From Anaerolineales bacterium (GTDB taxonomy: Bacteria; Chloroflexota; Anaerolineae; Anaerolineales; Villigracilaceae), in assembly GCA_030834895.1 (NCBI GenBank), contig JAUQXA010000010.1, forward strand, positions 186,001-250,000: 64,000 nucleotides of DNA, in the 5' to 3' direction. Under the pieces are notes generated by a model. It was not told the DNA's origin. It saw nothing but the letters and a program-made list of their open reading frames with translations, and made no database searches. Numbering within the stretch: position 1 is the stretch's first letter; each line of letters begins with the position of its first letter. Positions 25,844 to 35,244 of this stretch are shown here, piece after piece. Position numbers and translations under genes: made by a program.

Positions 25844-27169
25844 ATGTGTGACACTCTCATTGCAACTCAATCCGCTACCGCCAATGGCATAGCCATTTTC
25901 GGCAAGAACTCGGACCGTCCACCGAATGAAGGCCAGCATATGGCATATTTCCCAGCTGCACAATATCTGGCTGGCAGTCGTGTCAAATGCACGTACATCG
26001 AGATTCCGCAAGTCGAAAAAACTCATGCAGTTTTGCTCTCCAAACCCTTTTGGATGTGGGGAGCGGAAATGGGCATCAACGAGCACGGGCTGGTAATTGG
26101 CAATGAAGCGGTTTTCTCCAGGGTGCCGGCCAATAAGGAACCTGCCCTGCTTGGCATGGATTTGCTTCGCCTTGCCCTCGAACGCGCTGTCACGCCGCGC
26201 GAAGCAGTGCAAGTCATCGTCGAGTTGCTGGAGGAGTTTGGTCAGGGTGGCAACTGTGCCTCGCATGGCGAGACCATGTATTACCACAACAGTTTCCTGC
26301 TCGCCAATGCCGATGATGCCTGGGTGCTCGAAACGGTGGATAAGCACTGGGCGGCCCGCCAGCTCAAGGATTCGTATTCCATCTCGAACTGTCTTACACT
26401 CGGTAATCAATTTGACATCGCATCTCCCAATCTGACCCAGCTAGCATTGCAAAAGGGCTATACAAAATCCGCCGGGGAATTCGATTACGCCCGCGATATG
26501 TCCGATTCGATTTACACCACATTTGGCAAGGGACGCGAGCGTTGCTCGACGACGAAGAGTTTGCTGGATGCGGAAAGAGGAAAGATTACGCTTGATCGTG
26601 TGATGGGTATTTTGCGTCATCATGGATCTGAACCTTTCGATCCACATGCTGGCAGTATCCTTGTCGTGGATGTTTGCATGCACGCGGGTTTCGGACCCAT
26701 TCGCGGCAGCCAGAGCACTGCGTCCATGGTTGCTTATCTGGATGGAAACACGCCGCTCATTCTTGCCACCGGGACATCCGCTCCGTGCACCAGCATATTC
26801 AAGCCCATTTGGTTGGACGCTTTGCCTGACTTTGGACCTGAGCCTGCCTCGACGTATGATCCTTCCTCCTTGTTTTGGTCCCACGAACGACTGCACCGCG
26901 CCACCCTGCTCAATTACCCCGAACGCATCAAAACCTATGCCAGTGACCGTGACGACTTGGAGAAGAAATTCTTGCAGGGCGCATTGAGTTTGTCCAAGGC
27001 CTCTGCGACCAAACGCACCGAGTTCTCTGCAGAGTGCTTCCGCGAAGCCGCTGAAGCCGAGAGAGAATGGCTGAAGCGCGTGGAGCAAGTCTCTGCGCGC
27101 AGGAAGTTTTTGCATTCCAGCGCGTGGAATGGATTCAATAAAAAGGCGGAGATGCCGGAGATACGATAA
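25844..27169 (+). CDS. secernin-like C69 family peptidase (Ntn hydrolase)
   Basis: 441 residues from ATG 25844; chosen because the sequence then begins MCDTLIATQ, placing the Ntn nucleophile Cys at position 2, and AAAGGAAAA precedes it. Blocks FGKNSDRPPNEGQ and GMGINEHGLVIGNEAVF-type motifs match the secernin/dipeptidase C69 group. Ntn peptidases of this group cleave dipeptides or act on amides; activity is not proven for all secernins. Short spacing to the next gene (44 bases) suggests possible co-transcription. Confidence 0.9.
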   Translation: MCDTLIATQSATANGIAIFGKNSDRPPNEGQHMAYFPAAQYLAGSRVKCTYIEIPQVEKTHAVLLSKPFWMWGAEMGINEHGLVIGNEAVFSRVPANKEPALLGMDLLRLALERAVTPREAVQVIVELLEEFGQGGNCASHGETMYYHNSFLLANADDAWVLETVDKHWAARQLKDSYSISNCLTLGNQFDIASPNLTQLALQKGYTKSAGEFDYARDMSDSIYTTFGKGRERCSTTKSLLDAERGKITLDRVMGILRHHGSEPFDPHAGSILVVDVCMHAGFGPIRGSQSTASMVAYLDGNTPLILATGTSAPCTSIFKPIWLDALPDFGPEPASTYDPSSLFWSHERLHRATLLNYPERIKTYASDRDDLEKKFLQGALSLSKASATKRTEFSAECFREAAEAEREWLKRVEQVSARRKFLHSSAWNGFNKKAEMPEIR

Positions 27170-27213
27170 GACGTAGCTGCCAGTCGGCGCTGTGGACCAA
27201 ATACTTTTTACCC

Positions 27214-27852
27214 ATGAACGATTTGAAACTCATTTTAGTGGATCCAAACCCAGCTTTGTGTGACGCCTTCCGCACAAGGTTTGGGGTATTTCAAAAGGTC
27301 GAGGTGGTTACGGGAGTTTTCGAAAATCTGCCTGCCTTTGACTGCATGGTCAGCGCCGCTAATTCTTTCGGATTGATGGATGGCGGGGTGGACGCTGCCA
27401 TCACCCGATTTTTTGGCAATGAGCTACAAGCCCGGGTGCAGAAGCGCATCCTTGATGAATTTCTTGGCGAGCAACCAGTTGGCACGTCGATCATTGTGGA
27501 AACGATGCACCCGAAACATCCTTTCATTGCCCACACACCGACGATGCGAGTCCCCATGGCAATTTCCCGCACCGACCATGTTTACTCAGCTATGTGGGCA
27601 ATGCTTTTGGCGGTGCGACAGCACAACTTGAAATCCGAAAAACATATCCATATAGTTGCTTGTCCCGGGCTTGGTACGGCAACAGGCCAAGTTCCCTATC
27701 ACCAAGCCGCCCGACAAATGGCATTGGCATATAAACATTTCCTGTATCCACCAAAGCATCTGGACTGGCGTTTTGCGGACGAACGACAGGGAAGTGTCCG
27801 TTATGGCGGGGACATAGGTCTTCGTATTCCACCCGAAATGAATTTTGATTAA
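27214..27852 (+). CDS. macro-domain protein (ADP-ribose binding)
   Basis: 212 residues. VSAANSFGLMDGGVDAAI at about 46-63 is the ligand-binding macro signature and VACPGLGTATGQVP at about 147-160 the second loop. Macro domains bind or hydrolyse ADP-ribose derivatives. The tail (SVRYGGDIGLRIPPEMNFD) resembles the stand-alone Appr-1-P-processing group. No ADP-ribosyltransferase is next to it; the upstream peptidase may share a transcript. Start lacks an obvious Shine-Dalgarno, so it is uncertain. Confidence 0.85.
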   Translation: MNDLKLILVDPNPALCDAFRTRFGVFQKVEVVTGVFENLPAFDCMVSAANSFGLMDGGVDAAITRFFGNELQARVQKRILDEFLGEQPVGTSIIVETMHPKHPFIAHTPTMRVPMAISRTDHVYSAMWAMLLAVRQHNLKSEKHIHIVACPGLGTATGQVPYHQAARQMALAYKHFLYPPKHLDWRFADERQGSVRYGGDIGLRIPPEMNFD

Positions 27853-27872
27853 AGGCTAATGTACCTGCTTTA

Positions 27873-28628
27873 CTATTGTCTTACATCCACCCCAGTAACT
27901 TTGGCAATCATGCGATGAGTGAGCATCGTTGGCAATAAAAGCACAAAGTGCAAGACGACGCTCATGCCAAAGAGAGTCGCTACCGTACCAAGAAAGTCGT
28001 TCAACAGGGGAGCGACGTTGGCTAGCATCCATTCGCCTGCACCGGCGAAGATTCCCAGCGCAAGCAGACCAGCCGTCCACAAGCCGAGGGGCAGCCACGA
28101 GTGACGGTCCGATTCGGAGGGCAGCATTGTGCTGGAAACCGCAAAGGCAAGATAAAACCATAGCGGGAAATCATTCATCTGTGGTACCAAAGTCAGACCC
28201 TTCCAGAATAATTCAAATTGTCCGTTTGTCAGCACAGTCAACAAGGTGCCAAGTCCCAGCCGGTTCATGCCGGCATAGGCGATAAACAGCGAGCCTGTGA
28301 CCAGCGGGGCAATGCCGATTAACGAATCGCGAATGATATCCGTTTGCTCGATTTCTACAAAGCCCATTTGCAGGAAACCGTTTGGAAGTGACCTGGGGAT
28401 GAGCGAAACTTTTCCCGTCCGCACTTGGAGTAGTTTTGCCGTTACAAAGTGGCTGAGTTCGTGTAGGAGCACGCCTGGCAAAAACATGACTGAAAACAAG
28501 CCAATAGTTAATTTGGGGTTGCGAGTGATAATCCAAAAAATGGTTTGTAGTTCACGATGCAAAAGCCGCTGGATAATGACCAGCGGCAGGAGGGTTAGCA
28601 CAAACCAGAGAAAACCGGCGAATGGCAT
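27873..28628 (-). CDS. M50-like membrane metalloprotease
   Basis: 251 residues, about six membrane helices. HELSH (about 56-60) in LPGVLLHELSHFVTAKLL supplies the HExxH-like zinc ligand; the following DSLIGIAPLVTGSLF block fits an M50/site-2 protease-like layout, and a third ligand (D or N in a DG motif) is not clear. Possibly a regulatory intramembrane protease or an inactive relative. Convergent with the macro gene. Confidence 0.65.
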   Translation of the reverse strand: MPFAGFLWFVLTLLPLVIIQRLLHRELQTIFWIITRNPKLTIGLFSVMFLPGVLLHELSHFVTAKLLQVRTGKVSLIPRSLPNGFLQMGFVEIEQTDIIRDSLIGIAPLVTGSLFIAYAGMNRLGLGTLLTVLTNGQFELFWKGLTLVPQMNDFPLWFYLAFAVSSTMLPSESDRHSWLPLGLWTAGLLALGIFAGAGEWMLANVAPLLNDFLGTVATLFGMSVVLHFVLLLPTMLTHRMIAKVTGVDVRQ

Positions 28629-28642
28629 GGGAATTTGTGTTA

Positions 28643-28755
28643 TTGCGAGGCGATGCTTACACTGCGCTGCGTACAGCGCGGTACGGATGGACCCGAAGCA
28701 ATCTCCAATTAACTATGAGGTTGCTTCGGCGAACGCTTCACATATCGTCTCGCAA
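28643..28755. repeat. dispersed inverted-repeat element (GCGAGG...CTCGC type)
   Basis: Outer arms TTGCGAG and CTCGCAA (28643-28649, 28749-28755), inner arms GAAGCAATCTC and GAGGTTGCTTC. No ORF. It sits between tpiA (ends 28761) and the M50-like gene start. Confidence 0.65.
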
Positions 28756-28760
28756 CGACG

Positions 28761-29519
28761 TTAGGCTACAGCGGCTTTTGTGATGGCGATGAAATCGTCC
28801 ACTTTCAGGCTTGCGCCGCCGACGAGAGCGCCGTCGATGTCTGGCTGGCTGAAGAATTCGGCTGCGTTTGCCGCTGTCACCGACCCACCGTACAGCACGC
28901 GGATGGCTTGCGCCGTTTCCGCGCCAAACAATTCCGCCAGTGCCGGGCGGATGACATCCTTCACTACGGTATTCGCATCCGGTCCGTTGGACGCCTTGCC
29001 CGTGCCAATCGCCCAAACCGGTTCATAGGCAACGACGATGCGCGGGGCAAATTCAGCAGAGACGCCTTTCAGGCTTCCCTTCGTTTGGGTGGAGACCACC
29101 TCGCGGGTTTGTTTTGCTTCGTACTGTTCCAACGTCTCGCCGACACAAACAATTGGGGTCAGGTCAACCTTCTGGGCGGCGATCAGTTTTCGGTTGACGA
29201 TTTCATCCGTTTCGCCGAAGTAGGCGCGGCGTTCCGAGTGACCGAGAATCACATATCCACATAATTCCTTGACCATCACGGGGGCAACCTCGCCCGTGAA
29301 CGCTCCCTTTTCCTCCCAGTGCATGTTCTGAGCGCCCAGTCCAATACCCGAACCTTCGAGCAGGGCGGAGGCGGCCATGAGCGACATGAACGGCGGGCAG
29401 ACGACTTTTTCCACGCCGTTGATTTCGCGCAATTGCGCGCTCATTTTGAAAAGCAGGTCGCGGGTGTCCGCGACGGTTTTATTCATTTTCCAATTTCCAG
29501 CTACAAGTGACTTTCGCAT
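28761..29519 (-). CDS. tpiA: triosephosphate isomerase
   Basis: 252 residues from ATG 29519 (AAGGAATTC upstream). It interconverts dihydroxyacetone phosphate and glyceraldehyde-3-phosphate. Landmarks are GNWKMN (Lys), ILGHSERR (His), the catalytic Glu in AYEPVWAIGTG and the loop VLYGGSV. It follows the Ser/Thr kinase stop by ten bases, so both likely share a transcript. Confidence 0.97.
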   Translation of the reverse strand: MRKSLVAGNWKMNKTVADTRDLLFKMSAQLREINGVEKVVCPPFMSLMAASALLEGSGIGLGAQNMHWEEKGAFTGEVAPVMVKELCGYVILGHSERRAYFGETDEIVNRKLIAAQKVDLTPIVCVGETLEQYEAKQTREVVSTQTKGSLKGVSAEFAPRIVVAYEPVWAIGTGKASNGPDANTVVKDVIRPALAELFGAETAQAIRVLYGGSVTAANAAEFFSQPDIDGALVGGASLKVDDFIAITKAAVA

Positions 29520-29529
29520 GATGAATTCC

Positions 29530-31302
29530 TTATTGTATGAGTTTGAGATAGTTCTCCGCCATGATGCGTATCCATTCAGGCGCATCCGGTCTGGAGGTTA
29601 AAGCAAGCAGGGTCTTTTTTGCTTCATCCTGATTGCCAATTTTCATTTCGTATTCCGCTTTGAGCAGCGAGATTTCAGGCATGTCGGGATTGATCTTCTC
29701 AGCAGCAGCCATTTCCACCACCGCATCCATTGCCTCTTCCTGGCTTGCATTGTAAACAATGTGACGCCCATGCGCAATGTGACTGAGCGCCGGGTCAACT
29801 TGTTCGATCCGGTCAAAGGGCAGAAACAGCGGCATTTCCTTTTGCTCAGCGGCTTTGTAAACCGATTCATGGAGATTGCCCATCAACTCCGACGGCAGGC
29901 CCTGTTTGCCGGTCAGTGCCATGCGCAGGTACAGGCTTGCAGCGGGAGCCCACGCTTGGCGCTGCATGAACTTTTCCGCGGCCTTTGCAAGGAAATCCCT
30001 TTTATCGGGACCTGCCAAATCAGCAGCCTTCGTCATTTCATCCATTGCCGGACGGATTTCCTTTGCATCCCAAAATTCGAGCGCCAGTGTCAGGCGGGCG
30101 TCGGGGTCGTTCGGATTTTTTGCCACCAGATCCTTCGCCGCGATCAATTCCGGCGAGTCATTTTGAATGGCGGGCACAGGCTGTTCTTCGCCTGGGGCAT
30201 CAGGCGGAGTGTCTGGTAGAGGCTGTGCGACAGATGGCTGAGTCGCCGCCGGAAGCGGCATGGTCGGACGTTTAAAACGATTGCGAATTGTCAATCCCAT
30301 GACAGCCAGACAGAGCAAAATGACCAGCCCAATTCCAACCCACATCCACAGTGAACCTTTTTTTACCGGGGCAGGAGTGGCGGTGGCAGCTTCATTTGTC
30401 TGTTTTTTTGAGCCAGTCCTGTCTTTTGGCATGCTCGCGCGCATGATAATGGCTGTGCCTTGCATTGGCACGCCGGCTTCTGTCCACGCCTCTTTGAAGG
30501 CGATCATTAATTCTTCGACTGTGGCATAGCGGTCAATGCGGTCCTTGGCGAGCGCCTTTAGTAAAACACGTTGCACAGGCTCCGGCACATTCGGGTTGAC
30601 TTTTTTGGGCAGGGGCAGGGGGGTGTAAATATGATCGTGAATAACGGAGAAGGGCGTATCGGCGCTGAAGGGGACCTGTCCCACCACCAGTTCGTAGAGC
30701 ATCACGCCGAAGGAATAAATGTCCGTTCCAGCGTCGAGGTCTTTCTTTCCCATTGCCTGTTCAGGAGAGATATATTGCGGCGTGCCCATGATCGAATCCG
30801 ACGACATCGTGGATTCGCCCGCCTGGGCGATGCGGGCCAGACCGAAGTCCGCCAGATACATGTTGCCGTCTTTGGCGATCATCACATTGGATGGTTTGAT
30901 GTCACGATGCAAAATGCCCTGCCTGTGGGCGTGCTCCAGCGCCGCGCCGACGGAGTTTACCACTTGTTCGATCTCCTCCGAGGTCAGTGGTCCCTGGGTC
31001 AGCCGCGCCTTGAGCGTATCCCCTTCGATATATTTCATTACCAGGTACGGGCGTTTCTCATGCTCAGAATAATCGTAGATCGGCACGATGTTGGGATATT
31101 CCAGTTTTGCCACCACCCGCGCTTCGCGTTGAAAACGGGAGATGAACGTCTGGTCTTCGTTGAATGCAGGATGCAATACTTTTAATGCAACATAGCGGTC
31201 AAGCGAGGCGTGGTAGGCTTTATAAACGGTCGCCATGCCGCCCTGCCCAAGTTGTTCGATGATCCGGTATGGACCAACGCTTTCACCGATATTGAAGGAC
31301 AT
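29530..31302 (-). CDS. Ser/Thr protein kinase with C-terminal TPR-like region
   Basis: 590 residues. Kinase domain 1-275: GQGGMATVYKA loop, catalytic Lys 41, HRD 132-134, DFG 152-154. A linker leads to a single membrane helix at about 318-338, then a Pro-rich stretch and an extracytoplasmic part of helical repeats (about 380-590) with ELIAAKDLVAKNPNDPDARL and ALEFWDA-type TPR spacing. PASTA domains are absent. The C-terminal helical region suggests a protein-binding sensor. It lies next to tpiA and upstream of pgk/gap/yvcK. In Bacillus, PrkC kinase phosphorylates YvcK, so regulation of the glycolytic genes nearby is a reasonable but untested idea. Confidence 0.92.
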   Translation of the reverse strand: MSFNIGESVGPYRIIEQLGQGGMATVYKAYHASLDRYVALKVLHPAFNEDQTFISRFQREARVVAKLEYPNIVPIYDYSEHEKRPYLVMKYIEGDTLKARLTQGPLTSEEIEQVVNSVGAALEHAHRQGILHRDIKPSNVMIAKDGNMYLADFGLARIAQAGESTMSSDSIMGTPQYISPEQAMGKKDLDAGTDIYSFGVMLYELVVGQVPFSADTPFSVIHDHIYTPLPLPKKVNPNVPEPVQRVLLKALAKDRIDRYATVEELMIAFKEAWTEAGVPMQGTAIIMRASMPKDRTGSKKQTNEAATATPAPVKKGSLWMWVGIGLVILLCLAVMGLTIRNRFKRPTMPLPAATQPSVAQPLPDTPPDAPGEEQPVPAIQNDSPELIAAKDLVAKNPNDPDARLTLALEFWDAKEIRPAMDEMTKAADLAGPDKRDFLAKAAEKFMQRQAWAPAASLYLRMALTGKQGLPSELMGNLHESVYKAAEQKEMPLFLPFDRIEQVDPALSHIAHGRHIVYNASQEEAMDAVVEMAAAEKINPDMPEISLLKAEYEMKIGNQDEAKKTLLALTSRPDAPEWIRIMAENYLKLIQ

Positions 31303-31438
31303 ACATCATCTCCGATTGCATTTTTCCAGATTATAGTCGAGCGCACTTAATTTTTGTTGAGCCTGTGTAAATTGTTTGAAAACTGAAATGCGGAATCGGC
31401 GGGAGCATTTCTCGTTAGCCTCTGGTTTTGCAACAAAA

Positions 31439-31464
31439 AAGGATGGATGTTTCCATCCATCCTT
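31439..31464 (-). terminator. terminator of the yvcK-gap-pgk transcript
   Basis: 11-bp stem AAGGATGGATG / CATCCATCCTT with loop of four; on the minus strand it is followed by a T run. It lies eight bases after the pgk stop. Confidence 0.8.
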
Positions 31465-31471
31465 CGCAAAA

Positions 31472-32644
31472 CTATTTATCGAGCAGCGCCGCCACGCCGG
31501 GCAGTTCCTTCCCCTCCAGAAATTCGAGCGATGCGCCGCCGCCAGTGGAGACGTGAGTCATCTGCTTGGCAACACCCGCTTTCTTGACCGCGCTGGCTGA
31601 GTCGCCGCCGCCGATGACGGTGGTCGCGCCGGATTCAGCCAGCAACTTCGCCAGGGCGAATGTACCTTCGGCGAACTTCGGCATTTCGAAGACACCCACG
31701 GGTCCGTTCCAGACGACGAGTTTGACTCCGCTCAACGAAGCCTTGTACAAGTCGAGGGTCTTGGGACCTATATCCAACATACGCCAGCCTGCGGGAATCT
31801 TATCCACGTCCACAGTTTGGGTATTGGCTTCGGCGTCGAATTTGTCCGCGATGACCGCATCCACTGGCAGGATCAACTTGTCGGCTGATTTCGCTAGGAT
31901 GGACTTGGCAGTTTCGATGGAGGCTTCTTCGACGAGACTGTCTTGCATGTTCAGTCCCTTTGCCGCAAGGAAGGTATTTGCCATGCCGCCGCCGATGATC
32001 AACTTGTCACATTTGGAGAGCAGGGTTTCCACGACCAGAATCTTGTCGCTAATTTTTGCGCCGCCGAGGATGGCGATATAGGGATGTTCGGGATTGGCAA
32101 TTGCGCGTCCGAGGTATTCGAGTTCCTGTTCCATCAGGAAGCCGGATACTGCGGGCAGGAAGCGAGCTACACCTTCGGTGGAGGAATGGGCGCGGTGCGC
32201 GGATCCAAAGGCGTCGTTGACGTATACTTCGCCCAATGCCGCCATCTGCTTGGCGAGGTCAAGATCGTTCTTTTCTTCGCCTTTGTGGAAGCGGGTATTT
32301 TCGAGCATTAGCACTTCGCCGGGCTTCAATTCTTTCGCCATCTTTTCGACTTCCGCGCCGACGCAATCGGGAGCCATCTTGACGGGATTACCCAACAATG
32401 CGGCGAGGGCTTCCGAGGCGGCCTTCAAGCTGAACTCGGGATCGGGTCCGCCCTTGGGGCGTCCGAGGTGGCTCATCAACAGGACGGATGCACCCTGTTC
32501 CAAAACGTATTTGATGGTCGGCAGTGCGGCTTTGATACGCTTGTCATCGGTCACTTTGCCTTCCGCCATGGGCACGTTGAAATCCACACGCATCAATACG
32601 CGCTTGCCCTTGAGGTCGATATCTTTTACAGTTTTCTTATTCAT
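31472..32644 (-). CDS. pgk: phosphoglycerate kinase
   Basis: 390 residues from ATG 32644 (an upstream extension would cross the 27-bp palindrome). It transfers phosphate from 1,3-bisphosphoglycerate to ADP. Landmarks are [43 protein letters not shown] and GGGDSASAV. Gap-pgk order with gap upstream is the canonical glycolytic arrangement. Confidence 0.97.
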   Translation of the reverse strand: MNKKTVKDIDLKGKRVLMRVDFNVPMAEGKVTDDKRIKAALPTIKYVLEQGASVLLMSHLGRPKGGPDPEFSLKAASEALAALLGNPVKMAPDCVGAEVEKMAKELKPGEVLMLENTRFHKGEEKNDLDLAKQMAALGEVYVNDAFGSAHRAHSSTEGVARFLPAVSGFLMEQELEYLGRAIANPEHPYIAILGGAKISDKILVVETLLSKCDKLIIGGGMANTFLAAKGLNMQDSLVEEASIETAKSILAKSADKLILPVDAVIADKFDAEANTQTVDVDKIPAGWRMLDIGPKTLDLYKASLSGVKLVVWNGPVGVFEMPKFAEGTFALAKLLAESGATTVIGGGDSASAVKKAGVAKQMTHVSTGGGASLEFLEGKELPGVAALLDK

Positions 32645-32662
32645 AGTGCACCTGAAATATAA

Positions 32663-32689
32663 GTAGGTCACGCTTCAAGCGTGACCTAC
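32663..32689. repeat. 27-bp palindrome between gap and pgk
   Basis: GTAGGTCACGCTT-C-AAGCGTGACCTAC, perfect 13-bp arms, centred in the gap-pgk intergenic space 19 bases before the pgk start. It could attenuate or stabilise the transcript; the form resembles the 27-bp palindrome at 6871. Confidence 0.85.
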
Positions 32690-32696
32690 AAATTAT

Positions 32697-33755
32697 TTAG
32701 AGGGATTTCGCCATCAATGCTGCGAGATCGGCTGTGCGAACTGAGTAACCCCATTCATTGTCATACCAGGTGACAACTTTGACGAAGTTACTCTTTTCCT
32801 TGCCGAGGACGCTGGTGAAGGGCAGGTCAACAGAGGAGCTGTAAGAACTGCCTTTGAAGTCCATGCTGACAAGGGGTTCGTCCACGGCTTCGAGGACGCC
32901 CTTGAAACGCGGCTGCTTGGCGGCATCGCGGAAAGCCTGGCGCAGTTCTTCGGTGGTGGTTTCCTTTTCGAGTTCAGCGGTGAAATCCACCACAGAGACT
33001 GTGGGGGTCGGGACGCGGAGGGAATAGCCATCGAACTTACCCTTCAGGTCGGGGATGACCAGGGCGATGGCTTTGGCGGCGCCGGTGGTGGTCGGGATGA
33101 TGTTCAAACCGGAAGCGCGGGCGCGGCGCAAGTCCGAATGCGGCATGTCGAGCACCTTCTGGTCATTTGTGTATGAGTGGATGGTGGTCATGAAACCGCG
33201 CTTGATCGTGTACTTGTCATGTACAACCTTGGCGGCAGGGGCCAGACAATTTGTGGTGCAGGAAGCGTTCGAAACGACATGGTGCTTGGCGGGATCGTAC
33301 TTGTCTTCGTTGACGCCCAATACGATGGTCAGGTCTTCGCCTTCGGCGGGAGCCGAAATAATGACCTTCTTGGCGCCGCCGGAGGTAATGTGGTTGACTG
33401 CACCCTTGACGGTCTTGCCCTTCTTGTTCACGCCATCTTCCTTGATGGTGAACAGACCGGTCGACTCGATGACGATTTCAATACCGAGGTCGCCCCACTT
33501 GATAGCGGAGGGGTCGGTTTCCTTGAAGACTTTGACTTTCTTTCCATCAATTAATAGTGCATCGTCGGCAACTTCCACAGTGCCATCAAAACGACCATAG
33601 GTCGAGTCATATTTGAGCAGGTGTGCCATCGTCTTCATGTCGCCGATGTCATTGAAGGCAACAACTTCAAGCTCCTTGGGGTACTTATCGCGGATCGCTT
33701 TGAGTACCTGTCGGCCGATGCGGCCAAATCCGTTAATACCAACTTTTACTGCCAT
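32697..33755 (-). CDS. gap: glyceraldehyde-3-phosphate dehydrogenase
   Basis: 352 residues from ATG 33755 (TTAAGGAGAATC before it; the longer reading starts inside the promoter). NAD-binding [10 protein letters not shown] near 7-16, catalytic Cys in SNASCTTNC and a complete catalytic domain with WYDNEWGYS. It is the second gene of the yvcK-gap-pgk group, 77 bases from the yvcK stop and preceded by its own promoter and inverted repeat. Confidence 0.98.
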   Translation of the reverse strand: MAVKVGINGFGRIGRQVLKAIRDKYPKELEVVAFNDIGDMKTMAHLLKYDSTYGRFDGTVEVADDALLIDGKKVKVFKETDPSAIKWGDLGIEIVIESTGLFTIKEDGVNKKGKTVKGAVNHITSGGAKKVIISAPAEGEDLTIVLGVNEDKYDPAKHHVVSNASCTTNCLAPAAKVVHDKYTIKRGFMTTIHSYTNDQKVLDMPHSDLRRARASGLNIIPTTTGAAKAIALVIPDLKGKFDGYSLRVPTPTVSVVDFTAELEKETTTEELRQAFRDAAKQPRFKGVLEAVDEPLVSMDFKGSSYSSSVDLPFTSVLGKEKSNFVKVVTWYDNEWGYSVRTADLAALMAKSL

Positions 33756-33804
33756 TTTGATTCTCCTTAAGGAAAAGTATATTGCTTGTGAATTTTCACA
33801 CAAT

Positions 33805-33837
33805 TTATGCTATTTTAGCATAATTCCTTTAATTATA
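33805..33837 (-). promoter_or_regulatory. gap promoter with overlapping inverted-repeat operator
   Basis: An extended -10 TGC-TATAAT (TATAAT complement at 33832-33837) overlaps the last codons of yvcK. Just downstream is TTATGCTA-TTT-TAGCATAA (33805-33823), an 8-bp perfect inverted repeat at the expected start site, likely an operator. A weaker TTGTG...CACAA pair sits at about 33785-33803. Confidence 0.55.
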
Positions 33838-35179
33838 GCACTTGCTGGGGCTTATTTTCTCCCAAAGGTCCAGTACGTTCATAGAGGATGTCCATGATGA
33901 CCTGTGCCAGTTTAACCGCGTCATGGTGCCAGGGTTGTTTCACATCCACGAGGTTCACACAAAAAGTGCGGGGATCAGTCATGGCTTCATTGTCAGCAAG
34001 AACCCATTGGGACGATGAGTCAATATCATGATCGTAATCATTGTTGCATAGAATAACATCGAAGAGGTCTTTACCAATGTGTTTTTCAAGAGCTCGGACG
34101 TGGTCATGGCAGGTGAAAAAATCGGTTTCACCGGCTTGTGTGGCGATATTGCAAACATATATTTTTATCGCGCGGCTGGTATGCATGGCGGCGAGCAGAT
34201 CTTGCACGAGCAGGTTGGGGATGAGGCTTGTGTAGAGACTGCCGGGTCCTACCACGATTACATCGGCGTTGAGTATAGCCTTGATGACTGGCGGGAAAGC
34301 CGGTGCGTTGTCCGGTTCCAGCCATACACGACGAACCTTTCCTGCCGTTTTGGGAATCCTGCTTTCACCTTCCACACGGACTTCATTGTTCGAGTTGGGC
34401 ATTTCCATACTGGCGACTAATTTGACATTGTGCAAGGTGGAAGGTAATACCCGACCATGAACCGAGAGAACACGCCCTGATTCTGCAACCGCATCTTCAA
34501 AACTGCCTGTGATGTCTGCCAGTGCCGCGATAAAGAGGTTCCCAAATGAATGTCCTTCCAACCCAGGTGAGCCGCTAAAGCGATATTGAAAGAGCTGTGT
34601 GAGCAGTGCCTCGTCGTTGGAGAGGGCGGCGAGACAGTTGCGGATGTCGCCAGGTGGCAAAATGCCCTGACTCTCGCGCAATTTGCCCGATGAGCCGCCA
34701 TCGTCTGCAACCGTGACCACTGCTGTCAGGTTTCTGGTGTAATTTCTCAACCCGCGCAGGAGGGTGGCGAGACCGTGCCCGCCCCCAATGGTAACAATAT
34801 GCGGGCCATGGTCGCTGCGGTGAAAATTTTTTAGATGGTCAAGCAACTCGGAGCCCGAACTGATGAATGGGCTTAATAGCGAGCGATTGAGCCGTAACAT
34901 GCCATAGGCGAAAAAACTGATCCCCAAGCTTCCAAAGATGAGTGCGCGTAAAATTCGGGGGAGAAAGTTCAAGGATATGAGCGCAAGCAGACTATGCAGC
35001 GGCGAGTCCGCAGCTTCATTGTGATAAATATCGATGAAGATGACGCCAAACCCCAATCCCAATACTATAATGCCAATCAGCAAAAAGACGAACCATCGCT
35101 TGATGCCCAACCCTGGTCGGAGCCAACGTAAAAGGCCGCGTAGCTTCTTCCAGATTCTTACAGGTAAATTGTTCCACAT
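33833..35179 (-). CDS. yvcK: YvcK/CofD-like gluconeogenesis factor with N-terminal membrane helices
   Basis: 448 residues. Membrane helices at about 27-50 and 60-92, then the CofD-like nucleotide-binding domain: VTIGGGHGLATLLRGL, VADDGGSSGKLRE, GDIRNCLAAL, EGHSFGNLFIAAL. YvcK proteins bind UDP-sugars and affect growth on gluconeogenic substrates and cell shape. The added N-terminal membrane anchor is a Chloroflexota-type variant. Located directly upstream of gap and pgk, matching its metabolic theme. Confidence 0.9.
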   Translation of the reverse strand: MWNNLPVRIWKKLRGLLRWLRPGLGIKRWFVFLLIGIIVLGLGFGVIFIDIYHNEAADSPLHSLLALISLNFLPRILRALIFGSLGISFFAYGMLRLNRSLLSPFISSGSELLDHLKNFHRSDHGPHIVTIGGGHGLATLLRGLRNYTRNLTAVVTVADDGGSSGKLRESQGILPPGDIRNCLAALSNDEALLTQLFQYRFSGSPGLEGHSFGNLFIAALADITGSFEDAVAESGRVLSVHGRVLPSTLHNVKLVASMEMPNSNNEVRVEGESRIPKTAGKVRRVWLEPDNAPAFPPVIKAILNADVIVVGPGSLYTSLIPNLLVQDLLAAMHTSRAIKIYVCNIATQAGETDFFTCHDHVRALEKHIGKDLFDVILCNNDYDHDIDSSSQWVLADNEAMTDPRTFCVNLVDVKQPWHHDAVKLAQVIMDILYERTGPLGENKPQQVL

Positions 35180-35244
35180 AAAAAGCGATGATAGCAGGGT
35201 TGTTTAGATGAGTCAAACCTGCGTTTGTGATGCACTTTGCTTTT

